Shown here: in pieces, positions 25,569 through 37,148 of the stretch
Layout of the letters: the number at the start of each line of letters is the position of its first letter
Position numbering within the stretch: position 1 is the stretch's first letter
Assembly: GCF_001949145.1 (NCBI RefSeq)
Contig: NW_019091369.1
Location: 2,565,294 to 2,629,293 of the forward strand
Direction of reading: 5' to 3'
Length of the DNA stretch: 64,000 nucleotides
Source of the DNA: Acanthaster planci
Lineage: Eukaryota; Echinodermata; Asteroidea; Valvatida; Acanthasteridae
The notes under the pieces: generated by a model
The model's input: the letters and a program-made list of their open reading frames with translations, nothing else
Databases searched by the model: none
Told to the model about the DNA's origin: nothing
Position numbers and translations under genes: made by a program

Positions 25569-28500
25569 ATGCCCGTGAATCGAGCGGCCATATTCCAGCT
25601 GACGTTGCTGTTACTGATTGTTCCCATTCAGTATCTAATCACCCAATGGAAGCCAGTCAGTAACACAGAGAGGACGCACAACTTGCAAAAGTATGTTACT
25701 CAGGCCCTACGACATGTCCCCGGCTTGAGCAATTCCTCCTTTAATGCTCGTTCATGAGGTCTGTCTGTCAGGGCTGGAATAACTCATGCTTACGCTTACC
25801 TTGTCATAGAGAAGAATTACCTAAAGAGTTTGTAGACCTGAAAAAACCTGTCTGAAAAACAAAGGAAAGCAAAGCAAAACAATATCATACAAAACAAAAA
25901 CGGTCATGGCGTACATGTTAGTATACTTTTCCCAAATGATGAATATAAAGATCCAGTCTGTAAATGTTGAATATTCAAGTAGGCCTGCTTCTCTAAATTA
26001 TGCAAATATTCATCAATAAAAAGAAAGTTAATTTAGAAGATGAAAAGCAACATCTTGATTCCAAAGGTGTTTTTTTTTTCTTTTTAGTTTAATGGTCAAA
26101 CTAACGGCGTGGAAAAAGAAAGTCCTGTCGTTAAAGACATGGAAGCAGTGCTATGAGAATGCCATCAAGTATGTGACAGGAAGCTTTGAGAAGTATGCCT
26201 ACCCAACCACGGCTGAAGATGACACAGACAGGGGAGAGTCCCCCGCTGTAGAGGTGCTTCGTTACAAGGATAAAAGTGGATATTTTGCAGGTGAACTTCT
26301 CTTTAATCCATGGGGGGAAACACCTCTGAACTGATATCTGGTCATTTATCAAGAGCTCCTGTGCTTCAGAATGTTCTTGGTCAATTTCAACTTGACGTAA
26401 AAGACAGAAGGTGACGATGTCAAAATTAGTTGGCCAACCGTGGTGAACAGAATGGTTCGCCGCTTATGAGTGAAGAGTGTTATAGGTGGTATTGTTGGAT
26501 CCTAGGAGATTTACTCCTAGAAGAACACATATATGTGTGACGAAACGATATTAGAAATCCACTCACAGTATTTAGTGATATTTTATATTCATTTATATAT
26601 TTCTTTTTTTTTTTTTTAAATGTGTTTTTCGTACAGGGTCAACAGAGCCGAGGAGCCCGAGGTCAACAAAGGTCAAATACCGCATTGGTCAGGTGATCCG
26701 TCACAAGGTCTGGGGATACCGAGGGGTCATCGTGGGATGGGATGAAACGGCAAAGGTAGGAGAATCAATGTCTTATTTGTTTGTGTTGTGTGTTTGTTTA
26801 TTTGGTTTTTCTTAGTCAATTTGTGCCAGTCATATTTCCTGATGTTTTTGGTGTTATTTCCTCGTGATTCAGAGTTAGGCAAATGCAGTGATTCATTTTC
26901 AGGCTTCTGAGCTCTTAAATTTGTAATGGATTTTTTGGTAAAAAGTTTTTCCAAATTCAGGTTAAAATTCAAAATTGTGTGTGTCAGAAAGTGCTGCAAA
27001 ACACTTTCTATATCTGTCCTCTGGTCGCTATCTTCTACTGCCAGGCTGACTTAGCAAAGGAAAACTGTTTTCTCTCATCTTTACAGGCTCCCAAAGAATG
27101 GATTCAGCAAATGCATGGCAATCATAAGGTACGTTGCCTCCAAGCATGGAGAAATCGAATAGTCATCTTCACAATTGACCTTGGCAGGAGCAGTGGCTCG
27201 TGATGAAACTCCTGCATGTTCATTGTCAGTGAAAAGAAAAAACTGAAATGAAGAAAGCTTAACCCCTGTTCAGTGGGTGGAAAGATTTTCCTAAGTCAAT
27301 TCAGAATTTATATAACTTTGAAAAAGATCATTTAGATCTTAGAGAAATATTTTGAGGCTGTCATGATTGTGTTCATGACTTCAATGTAACACCTGTCTTG
27401 ATGACCTTAAAGTCTTCTATGACCTTTAACCCCCTACTAACCTTTCACCCTTTATACTTCAGTCTTCATGCTGTTTGAATATATTTCCCACTCTCAAATT
27501 CTATATACATGAACAACTTCCTGGGCAGCATGTACCTGAAATGCCACCCTTTGATCTCTGCCCCCTTGCTGATCTCTAACCCTATTGCTAACCCTTGACC
27601 TCCCTGCTAGCTTAAGCAGCCATTCTACGCTGTGCTCACAGATGCTAGAGACTATGAGCCGGCCGTGGTCTACATCGCCCAGAGTCAATGCGAGCCTCTC
27701 TTTCTTCCCAGTGAGGTATCCCTTCATCATCGGTCTCCTGCCTTCCTTTCCACCGGTGGAGGAATTTGAAATCTGTCAGTACCCCCCCCCACCGTCTGCC
27801 CCGCCTCCTCCTTTCTCCTTGCATGCTATATCACCAATCTGTCACGGTCTCTTTGTGTTCAATTTTTTCCCCCTACTCGATGGTCAGCATTGGCGCAATT
27901 TGCCCAGTTACTCAGTTCTAGTGGACACAAGAGACCGGATGGACGTCCAAACAACATACGTCGTGGAGGAAAACATAGAGATTATCAGAAATACAAAGGT
28001 GACTATACATCCCCCCCAACCACCATGGCAAACTTCCTCTCCTGACCACCCTACAACCGAGTGAATCAGGAATTGTTTTTTTAATCGTTGTTTTTTAATG
28101 CTGAAAAGGTATTTATCAACATTGCTCTGTCGTGTTTGTTTTCTCCTTTCATTTTACTTCATTTAACAGAGGATTTTTTTTTAATCTGGTCATTTTTGTT
28201 CACATTGTAGTTGTTTAGAATTTTTACCGACAGTCATTCATTTTAAGTCTTTGCTCTTTGTTTGTTTATTTTGGTGTTTTTTCCTTCAACAATTTGTGGG
28301 GGAACTGTGAATGGAATCCCGTACGAAAATGAATGGTAGGACTTGTCTCACATGACCGCTGATTTGTGCTTTGGAACTGTGGTCTGGTCCTGTCGCTAGC
28401 CCATTCAAATTTATCTAAAAACTCATATGACAAAGTAGGATTCAAGCCGGAGTGGCAAAGATCTGTAGATGGAATGGTTTTGATTTGTACACTGTGTGTG

Positions 28501-29106
28501 TGGACTCACAGCTGGGTATAAGCCGGTAACAAATGATATTTTCCAACAGGACTCTGGCTCAGAGTTGTTGAGCCCATTAGCAAACACTTTGACATTTTTT
28601 TGTATATCGTATCTCCAAATATTCATATTTGTACTGGTTACCAGAAGCCTGATTACTCTAATGATGCTGTCCTATTACCCAAGTATAGTTCCCTTTTTCC
28701 CTTCTTTGATTTTTATATAAGTATACTTTTTGCACTCATATAGACCAATCCGTTTAAACCCCATTACTATGGTGGCACCACACTCACACACACATTCTTC
28801 AGGTTGACGCACGCGTGCGTGCGTTTGATAAATCAAGACACCCTATTGGCCAAAATGCATGTAACGTGCTCATACCACCTGTCCACGAGCGTTGTGCCAC
28901 CGAAGTAATGGCTTCTAATTCTGGTTCTTGAATTACACTATAGAATCATGGGCTTGTAATGAATTAAATATGTAAAGCTTTTGTTCTTCTGGTGTGTTCC
29001 ATCGCAGATAGTACACCCCGACGTGGAGGACTATTTTGAGAAGTTTGACGGCACGCGCTACCTGGCTCGGCCCTGGCTGAAAAAGATTTACCCCCATGAC
29101 CAGTGA
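25569..29106 (+). CDS. Membrane-anchored or secreted protein with HspQ/YccV-like (hemimethylated-DNA-binding) domain
   Basis: Seven exons with matching phases: 25569-25690, 26088-26290, 26637-26755, 27087-27128, 27617-27715, 27888-27998, 29008-29106, giving 264 aa. Residues ~7-25 (FQLTLLLLIVPIQYLI) form a hydrophobic signal or anchor. A charged helical stretch follows. The C-terminal half (from about residue 121) reads YRIGQVIRHKVWGYRGVIVGWD, then HQPFYAVL-type and YSVLVDTRDR blocks, an EENIEII strand, and HPDVEDYFEKFDGTRYL. These are the hallmarks of the YccV/HspQ fold, as in the C-terminus of FBXO21 (HPDVGRYFSEFTGTHY). No F-box is present, so this is not FBXO21 itself. The bacterial proteins bind hemimethylated DNA or modulate proteases; the role of a secretory-pathway version is unknown to me. 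The ATG chosen is the first in frame and opens the hydrophobic segment. Confidence 0.82.
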
Positions 29107-30415
29107 CGTTTTTCCAAGCTTTTTTGTCCTGTTGAAAAGACCAGTAACCCAAAGTTTTAATTCTTCCAAAGTTGCATGTCCTCGACCTCTTTTTTTTTTT
29201 GGTCATATTGCAACCAGACCAGTTTGCTTTGTGTTTTTACATTGATTCATTTTTTTCCCCTTAGATCAAGAAGGTTTAGGAGTAATTTATTGGCCTGGTG
29301 AGCAGGGATAATCACCTTATTAACCTTTGGGGGATACTTGTCCATGTAAGTCCCCTTAGTTTTTGAGAAAAATGTTATTAAAATTACGGTCATCTCCTCC
29401 CTCCAGTCAGTAGTTCTCATGGGGCAAAAAATCCATGCTGTAAACGGGCAATTCTTGATATGATCGGCAAAGTGCAACAAATGAATGTAAATATTGTTCG
29501 ACAAGTCAACGTGAAAGCAATATACACTCCTTTTCCCAATGCATTCCAACGGATCTGCTAGTGACCGGCACCTTGACAGATCTTAGGCTGCTGGCTTTAG
29601 TGCATCCGTTGTTCATTCTCTGGTTCTTATTTCTTCCTGACCTGTAATTTTGGCTTCATTTTCTATGCCGCCGAGCCTGTCTGGAATTTCCTACCAAGAA
29701 GAAAAATGATGATCATAAGAATTTTTTTGGGGGGGAAGGGAGAAAGAGAAAATTTTTTTTTACCCACCAAGTAAAAAAAAATGACAACCACGGAATTAAC
29801 TCTGGATGCCCGTATAAGCCAGTGGATAAGGCATTCATTCATAACCTTTGCAGTTGAAACCAAACTAACATTCTTCAAAGCTTTGCTTCATCTTTAGCAA
29901 CTGGATAATTCATATTTGAAGACATTCTTTTGAAAATGCTGCTTCTTGAATTGTGCCTCTCTTCCATAGGTGTAAATTAGTTACTTAGTTGAAATGTCCA
30001 TCTGCAATCTGGACATGTTTGCTGATCTTATTATTTCTGGGATTGCTTATCCCAAGTCCAAGAGCGATCTTGCTCCGTGACTTGAGTTGAAATTGGTCTC
30101 CAGCTACATGAATGTGTTATCTCTTCCGTGAATAATCAGAAATCAAGACACTATGAAGATTTTTCAATTACGGCATTTTAAGATTTCTTAAAGAAGAAAT
30201 TGGCGAAATGTGGATGTAGCACATGGTGAAGCCTGGAAAATCTTTCACCGTTTTACTTGAAAATTTCATCTCATTTACCCTTTTCAAAGCAGCAGTGACT
30301 TCTGTTTTCAGATTGTGAATGGGTCAAGATTGCCTTCAAGAACAAACGGTACTTCAACTGAATACAGTTGTCGTGTCGCCTTATGTATATATTATTGTGA
30401 AAGGAATAAATTATA
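29107..30415 (+). other. 3' UTR and poly(A) signal of the YccV-domain gene
   Basis: AT-rich sequence after the TGA stop. AATAAA at 30405-30410 is a plausible poly(A) signal. I see no other gene here. Confidence 0.45.
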
Positions 30416-30584
30416 TGCACTTGGCAAGCTTTATTCTTTATGTTTGAGGTGTGTGTTTTAGTTCATGAGGAGCATTATAAAATATTTGAAGGATCCACGT
30501 TTATATTTATCGAACCCCCTGAGATACTGGCTTTTATTTTTAGTAGATGCCATCATCATGCATGTAGATTGACGCAAAATTATT

Positions 30585-32105
30585 TGTGGAGAAATTTTCA
30601 GCTGAAGTTAAACTTGCAGGGGGTTAGCCTTGCATTGTGATGAAATTTTCACCAAAATTTGATTTTTCTCCAAACTGCTTTAAAATACCTTCAAATGATG
30701 AGGAAGATGTTCTCAGAACTAAAAGACGTCTTTTATGCAAGTTTCATGAAAAATTACATTGCAGAAATTTTGAGCTGAAATTACACAGATTTGCAAGGGG
30801 TAAGCCTTGCATTTTGATGAAATTTTCACCAAAATTTGGCTTTTCTCCAAACTGCTTTAAAATAGCTTCAAATGATGAGGAAGATGTTCTCAGAACTAAA
30901 AGACGTCTTTTATGCAAGTTTCATGAAAAATTACATTGTAGAAATTTTGAGCTAAAATTACACAGATTTGCATCTTGCATTTTGATGAAATTTTGACCAA
31001 AATTTGACTTTTCTCCAAATTGCTTCAAAATGCCTTCAAATGATGAGGAAGATGTTCTCAGAACTAAAAGACGTCTTTTATACAAGTTTCATGCCAAATT
31101 ATACTGCAGAAATTTTGGGCTAAAATTAATTAAATATGCAAGGGGTAAGCCTTGCATTTTGATGGAATTTTGACCAAAATTTGATTTTTCTCCAAACTGC
31201 TTCAAAATGCCTTCAAATGATGAGGAAGATGTTTTCAGAACTAAAAGACGTCTTTTATGCAAGTTTCATGAAAAATTACATTGCAGAAATTTTGAGCTGA
31301 AATTACACAGATTTGCATCTTGCATTTTGATGAAATTTTGACCAAAATTTGACTTTTCTCCAAATTGCTTCAAAATGCCTTCAAATGATGAGGAAGATGT
31401 TCTCGGAACTAAAAGACGTCTTTTATGCGAGTTTCATGAAAAATTACATTGCAGAAATTTTGGGCTGAAATTACACAGATTTGCAAGGGGTAAGCCTTGC
31501 ATTTTGATGAAATTTTGACGAAATTTGACTTTTCTCGAAATTGCTTCAAAATGCCTTCAAATGATGAGGAAGATGTTTTCGGAACTAAAAGACGTNNNNN
31601 NNNNNNNNNNNNNNNNNNNNNNNNNNNNNNNNNNNNNNNNNNNNNNNNNNNNNNNNNNNNNNNNNNNNNNNNNNNNNNNNNNNNNNNNNNNNNNNNNNNN
31701 NNNNNNNNNNNNNNNNNNNNNNNNNNNNNNNNNNNNNNNNNNNNNNNNNNNNNNNNNNNNNNNNNNNNNNNNNNNNNNNNNNNNNNNNNNNNNNNNNNNN
31801 NNNNNNNNNNNNNNNNNNNNNNNNNNNNNNNNNNNNNNNNNNNNNNNNNNNNNNNNNNNNNNNNNNNNNNNNNNNNNNNNNNNNNNNNNNNNNNNNNNNN
31901 NNNNNNNNNNNNNNNNNNNNNNNNATTATACAGCTGGAATCTTAAGTAGAATTAAATAAATCTGTAAAGGGTAAGCCTTGCATTTGAACAAAATTTGATT
32001 TTTGCATCAATACTTCTAGAGCACTGGGAATAGGCTGAAAGGACTCATAAATATCGTTTGTGTTAAGTTCAAGCAAAATTGCATATCATAAAATTTGGGC
32101 TGAAA
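30585..32105. repeat. Tandem satellite with alternating 177- and 168-bp monomers (345-bp higher-order unit)
   Basis: The landmark TTGCATT-TGATG starts at 30630, 30807, 30975, 31152, 31320 and 31497, giving spacings of 177, 168, 177, 168, 177. The long monomer carries AGGGGTAAGC before the landmark and the short one has ATC instead. Monomers share blocks such as TCAAATGATGAGGAAGATGT and AACTAAAAGACGTCTTTTAT. The array enters a 329-N gap at 31596, and diverged copies remain at 31925-32105 and before 30630. Both lengths are multiples of three, so an open frame crosses the first copies, but an in-frame TGA appears in later ones; I read it as non-coding. Confidence 0.9.
31596..31924. other. Assembly gap (329 N) inside the satellite
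   Basis: The gap interrupts the tandem array, and the true array may be longer than shown. Confidence 0.98.
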
Positions 32106-32976
32106 ATAGATGAATCATTTTGACAGAATTTCAAGATATTTCAATTTGAAAAGTGCATTTTTATTAAAACTGACATTGCTCCCAATAGCCCCAAAACATA
32201 CCTTGAAGCAAGATAAGCATATTTCATCATTCCGAATACCTCAACAAATTATAGCATGTTACTCTTCAAAAAAACTGTTTGACTCCCGAAACTGACTGCA
32301 TGGGATTAACCTTGGCATAATTTGGCAAAATTTTCTCTTACCAGCTAAGATTACTTCTAATACAAAAAAAGCATGTTTTATCTTTCAATGCAACACAATT
32401 AATTTTCACATTTTCCTTTGTAACCCCCCCCCAAAAAAAAACAGCAAGAGGTTCATTTTGCTGCTTGATTGATGCCTTGCCCTAGGAAAGAAAAAACTGA
32501 ACGTAAATCTTCAGTTTAATTCCTATGAAATCGAGGCTCTGGAGGTTCAACGTGTTAGCATCAGTTTATCCATGTATAACAGTAAGCAATTAACATAAAT
32601 TGGCTCCAGTTAAAAAAGGGTTGCAATACTGAAACACATTAACAACATCTTGACAAAATGCCACGAGCGACAGTTGCAGAACCTAGAAAACTTCAGAATG
32701 CATCTACCTCGGCAGCACAAAGCGATGAATGAACTGATTCAACAGAGCCTCAGGACGGATTATTTGGGAATGCCAGATTGTTGAAACAACCCCAGCCAAA
32801 ATGACACACATTTCAAAGTGAAGATATTTCACACATTAACAATGGTCCAAATCAAAGAAACCTTTCTAAATGACACGGTTACAGACACATCTGTACTTGT
32901 ACTTGCAAACACAATTTCTTTGATCACTTTCTGTGCAGGACACAATTTGCTAACATGTACCAAATACACCCTTTCG
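32106..32976. other. Intergenic DNA between the satellite and the end of NSUN4
   Basis: AT-rich DNA with no recognisable gene. Part of it is probably the NSUN4 3' UTR on the minus strand. Confidence 0.4.
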
Positions 32977-35900
32977 CTACCTCAGCCGACACAGCTTACA
33001 GAAATACATCGGACCAAAGTTGCTGTTCAGGTTTGGCAATACGAGCTGTCCGTGTTTCGCGCGGTCGCAGAATTTGAAAACATGACCCAAGCACTGGGCC
33101 AGCGGTGACAGTTCAACCACGACCACTTCCATGTCCGTCTCTGCCTGGCAGTGATAGAGGGCGCTCTCTACGACAGCGTCATTCTGCTGTTGTGAAAGCG
33201 AGCATGTCGAGTAGACAACATCACCGCCTGGTTTCACGGCCTTAAGACCGGCACTGATTTATCGAGGGAATAAAAATAAAATGAAACATTCAGATAAGTA
33301 GTTGAACACTGCTTTGGTGTATTTTCAACTGGCAGTTCCCTTGTGTAAGACTACAATTAAAGCTCGGTTTACAGTATGTTCCAGGCGGCCACGGCAATCA
33401 CGATTGCCCGAAATGTAGAGCACCGTGGGATTTTCTTAAGTTAGGTTTACACTATGTTCCTGGTGGCCACGGCAATCACAATTGCGGTGGCCACCGTGGA
33501 CAAAACAGTATGGACGTGAGACAACACGGGAGATGGGATGGGAAAACGTGCCAGTCTGTGATTGCCGTGGATGCAGGGCCAGAGTTTTAAATGTCAACAA
33601 TTTGCCCGTCCCACTATGGACCGTCTCCAAGTCTTGTTACGGCCTCTCACGCACTGTACTGCATTCATCACCTTTTACTACAGCCTACTAGGTTTCTCAT
33701 CCGCTCCGTGACTGCCGTGGCATTGTCTCACGTACAGACCATTTTAACCACCGGGAACGTAGTGTAAACCTAGATTAAGCCAGTTTTCAAAAGTCCACCA
33801 AGGTGAGACCATATCATTAGAAAAGTGAGGTTGTAGATTGCATGGAGTGAAATACACATTTGAGAAAAGGGGGATAGTTAAAATAATTCGCCTCTGAAAT
33901 CATACAGTACAAAGGACTCTCAGGATCACATTTGTGCATGCCTAGCCCTTGTCCACACTACATGTAAGTCAACACAGCTTGGGTCTTAAGGTGTGCTTCT
34001 TGAGTGCTTGGAAAGCCTGGAAGCACTCAACTACAGCTCAGAGAAATGTTCTCAAAATGTAGACCCGAAATCAAATCTGCTCATATGGGAAACTACACTG
34101 CGCTCACCACAGAAGTTCAGTCTGGAGTTTGGGAAGTCCCCAACGTTCACTGGTCCTCCTGACAGCAAAGATGCTGTTGTCGTTGTTGGTGACCGCCAGC
34201 CGATCTGTGGTGCATGGAACATCGACTAAAACCTGCAAGAAACCAAGGAGATATTGTACTGATGGATGCATTACCGTGATCTCTGAGAAGTTAAGAAGGT
34301 ATCCTGGACAGCCTGCAAGCACTCCCAAATGACTTGATAAGATCCAATCCATTTTCTGCAGCTGTTGCCAAGCCACAACTTGTTTCATGAGGTCAATCAT
34401 TTCCATTGGGGATTTTTTTCATTAAAACAAGAGGCTTCTCTGAATGGCAGCCCAAGAGATCATCAACCTTGCCGTGCCTTATCATATGTATCCGGTTCCA
34501 TCTCGCCCCACTGGCGTCCGTCCTCTGCCGTGAATCGTAGTTCTTCGCTCCTCTGCCAGTGAAAGCCGGTGTAGGAACGCAAGACGTTGAGGAGTCGACG
34601 TCTCCGAGCAGTCTCTGGTTCGTTGGCAACCACACCACCTGAAAATTTGCAGAAAAAAGTTGCAAATCACTGAAATGAGATTTAAGCACGTTCTCTTTCA
34701 TAAAATGGGTTTCGTAACATACACATCAACAGGGGACGTGGGCTATAGCCTTGAAAATTTTACAGAGAATGTCTTGAAACGGACAAAAATATTTGTTTCC
34801 TAATCAGGTCTATAGCCATCCCCCAATTACTATTTCATCCAAAACATTCAGAATTACACCTAAAAAATACAAGATATTTATTACAATGCCTAAGGTCACA
34901 TAACAACACATCTACTTCAGAAAGTTAAGACAGAATTGCCAATGTGGGATTTTTGCCCTTGCACACCGACACATACTCATAACACTGTATACTGGGTGTT
35001 TATCTGAGCGCTTGTAAAAAATTCACAAGTTCAGGTGAGACTCGAACCTACAACCTCCTGCTTACTAGTGCAGACGTCTTAACCATTCGACCACCGAGCT
35101 TGCTCGGCTCGGCCAGCTGGTCCAAGTCAGATTTATCAGAGGGTACTGCAAACCATTTCTATCAAGTAAATGTGGATTTATAACTGGTGAGTGACATTGA
35201 AACATATGTACCAGCAAGGACGATTAAAAGCTGCACAATTTACATCACACATTGCCCCTTTAAGTATCACACCAACCCCGTTCTCATCCAAATCAAAGCA
35301 GGGTATGACTATGTGGTGACAACTGAATGTCCATCTTTGCGACTCATATGATTCAAAGCACACAATTTGAGCCTCACAGAGACAGGTGCTGCTCCAAACT
35401 TTGTTAAAAGTGGGCGATCGGTAAACTAAGCCAGTCCACCAACCTGCGAGCATGGTCTGCATTATGGCCAGTGTCTTGCCGCCGGGGGCTGCGCACATGT
35501 CTAGTACCAAGTCTCCCGGTCCAACATCCAGTGCAATCACTGGCAAGATGGATGCAGCATCCATGGTGTAATACTGCAGAAAAAGCCCTCCGGAATCCAG
35601 CTTGGATGGCGGGAATCGTTCCACACTCCCACTTCTGAAAACAAAGCACTTCAGATGCTGACTGACTTTCAGTGGTCTCTGGACGTGCCTTGCGTCAATC
35701 TCTGGGACTGCTTGAGCAGAGTCTAACCCTTTGTATCTCCCAGCATCTGAGCTCATGAGAAGCTCCATCTTAGCCTCGTATCCGGGCATCACAATGTATT
35801 TCTCCTCCCATGAACTCTTCTGATCTGATTGAGACTGCGTCCCTGGCTCACGAGACTTCTCTACAGTACTCATCTGACCGAGACGATCCTCAAGATTTTG

Positions 35901-37148
35901 GTCAGCATCTTTGGGACATTGGGAAACATCTAAATTGTCCAAATTCTGGCTTTCTTCATCTGAGGATTCTGTGCTCCAATCAGTAACGTCCTCTGATGAC
36001 CATGTGTCCTCCATCATCTTTGCTAATTCACCGGCAGCTGGCTGAACAAATTCCTCTGCACCAAGTTTCCTGAGGAACTCTTCCGTTTCCTCCACGATGC
36101 TGTAGTTGTTGAGGAGGACACCATACTTCTGCTGAGAAAGCAGCCCCAGGCGGATGGTGGGCCATGCATCGCCAAACTGGAGACCGTAGTTCTCATCAAA
36201 ATGCCGCAGTGCGTGGAACGAGGGCTCCACTTTCCGCTGCGTCTGTATCTATTCCAACATCAAAATGAAAAATAACAAAAGTTAAAAAACATGTGAACAG
36301 TTTGCTGTTTCTAGCTCACTTGCCTCAGAGAATTAAAAAATTTGTGATACGCGATCAAAATATTTCTCGAACAAATTATTATAGAAAGACAAAACGACAG
36401 AGGTCATCATGTTCATCATACAAGTGCAGGGACAACACTTGATGTCCCTGTGCACAGACCTATTAGACTTGTCTTTAAAAAAAAAAGTAAATGCCTCAGA
36501 ATTTTCTTCACTAAATTTCACTTTCTACAAAATTTTAGGACATGTTCTAAATTTCTGATGGCTGTTAGTGTAATAAAATTTTAAGGGAAAATTGGTGTTG
36601 TCCGTGTATGGACCTCTTTCCAGGCAGAGAAATATGGAAGGCCTGCGTAGCACCGTGATCAGAATATCAACAAGACTATAATATCAAATTAGTGCTTTGA
36701 AATATGTGATTGCCGAGCTTTCGGTAAGTGAGTAACTTTTTCAAGGTAAGCAGACTGCTTGCCCTGAAAAAGGTACTCAGTTAACGAAAGCGCGGCAACC
36801 ACATATTTCAGAGCACTGATTTGATATTATATTCTTGTTGATATTCTTTCCAGACAGAGTATTGATATTGTTCAACAATATTATGTCTTAGAGAGATGAT
36901 GAATGAATGGGACATATTTCATTGATAATGTCAATGAAATGTAGGTAGGTCCCACTTCTGCGTAAAAGTTATAAAAGTGGACATGATGGAATTGACATCA
37001 GACTAGGTCATGTCAGTCATGCAACATCACTTACTGCTCCCCATTTTTTCTTCATTTTCTTCCACCTTCTGGGTAGTTGTACGACCTGACGACAAGTCTC
37101 TCCATGCTTTAGAACACTGACCGCCCCGAAACACCGCCAAAATGACAT
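32977..37148 (-). CDS. NSUN4: 5-methylcytosine rRNA methyltransferase NSUN4 (mitochondrial)
   Basis: Five exons on the minus strand: 37148-37035, 36242-35444, 34638-34478, 34232-34108, 33253-32977; 491 aa. NSUN4 methylates mitochondrial small-subunit rRNA with S-adenosylmethionine and, with MTERF4, helps assemble mitoribosomes. The N-terminus (MSFWRCFGAVSVLKHGETCR then RRWKKMKKKWG) is basic and suits mitochondrial import. NYGLQFGDAWPTIRLGLL and QKYGVLLNNY match vertebrate NSUN4. YYTMDAASILPVIAL and DLVLDMCAAPGGKTLA form the SAM site, VDVPCTTDR carries Cys365, and VYSTCSLS carries Cys417, the two RNA-m5C cysteines. It ends NLNSNFGPMYFCKLCRLR. A ~100-residue acidic Ser/Glu-rich insertion, longer than the human counterpart, lies between the N-terminal part and the catalytic core. 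The donor of the third exon appears to be GC (AAG|GCACGG, 34477-34476) rather than GT. Confidence 0.94.
33440..33774. mobile_element. 335-bp TTAA-flanked MITE in NSUN4 intron
   Basis: TTAA at 33436-33439 and 33775-33778 brackets inverted ends GTTAGGTTTACACTATGTTC (left) and, read inward, TCTAGGTTTACACTACGTTC (right), continuing into GG(T/C)GG. A partial extra copy of the left end (CGGTTTACAGTATGTTCCAG) lies just outside at 33365-33384. There is no coding capacity. The TTAA duplication suggests a piggyBac-type mobiliser. Confidence 0.7.
35030..35112 (-). repeat. tRNA-derived SINE or tRNA pseudogene in NSUN4 intron
   Basis: Read on the minus strand: GGTGGTCGAATGGTTAAGAC (A-box/D-arm, like Ser/Leu tRNAs), then TCTGCACTAGTAAGCAGGA as an anticodon-like arm, and GGTTCGAGTCTCACC as the B box/T-arm. 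The loop has C where U33 is expected and the acceptor stem is not convincing. A related piece is at 1440-1540, so a dispersed SINE is the better reading. Confidence 0.55.
36430..36628. mobile_element. Second copy of the 25.3-kb MITE
   Basis: It shares ordered blocks with 25318-25525: CTTGATGTCCCTGTGCACAG, ACCTATTAGAC, CAGAATTTTCTTC, TAGGACATGTTC, TGATGGCTGTT, GTGTTGTCCGTG and CCTCTTTCC. It lies in the first NSUN4 intron, immediately beside the palindrome at 36661-36847. Confidence 0.65.
36661..36847. repeat. 187-bp near-perfect palindrome
   Basis: The arms 36661-36753 and 36755-36847 are each 93 nt around a single central A (36754). By my count 83 of 93 positions pair. The outer ends are AGAATATCAACAAGA and its complement. 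A 15/16-matching direct repeat, CTCTTTCCAGGCAGAG (36614-36629) and TTCTTTCCAGACAGAG (36844-36859), flanks it and may be a target-site duplication. Confidence 0.85.

Noticed and set aside
29805-29865. tRNA-like A-box sequence (CCAGTGGATAAGG)
   Set aside because: No credible B box or anticodon arm follows.
30637-30996. A 119-codon open frame across the satellite
   Set aside because: It exists because monomer lengths are multiples of three. Later monomers carry an in-frame TGA, and there is no start context or family motif.
33241-33252. A shorter NSUN4 last exon starting after CTTAAG at 33240
   Set aside because: It breaks the reading frame with the previous exon. Using the CAG acceptor at 33254-33256 (exon from 33253) restores the frame and gives CAGLKAVKPGG, which matches the family.
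35030-35112. A functional tRNA gene on the minus strand
   Set aside because: A and B boxes are present, but U33 is replaced, the acceptor stem is poor, and a related copy exists elsewhere. A SINE fits better.
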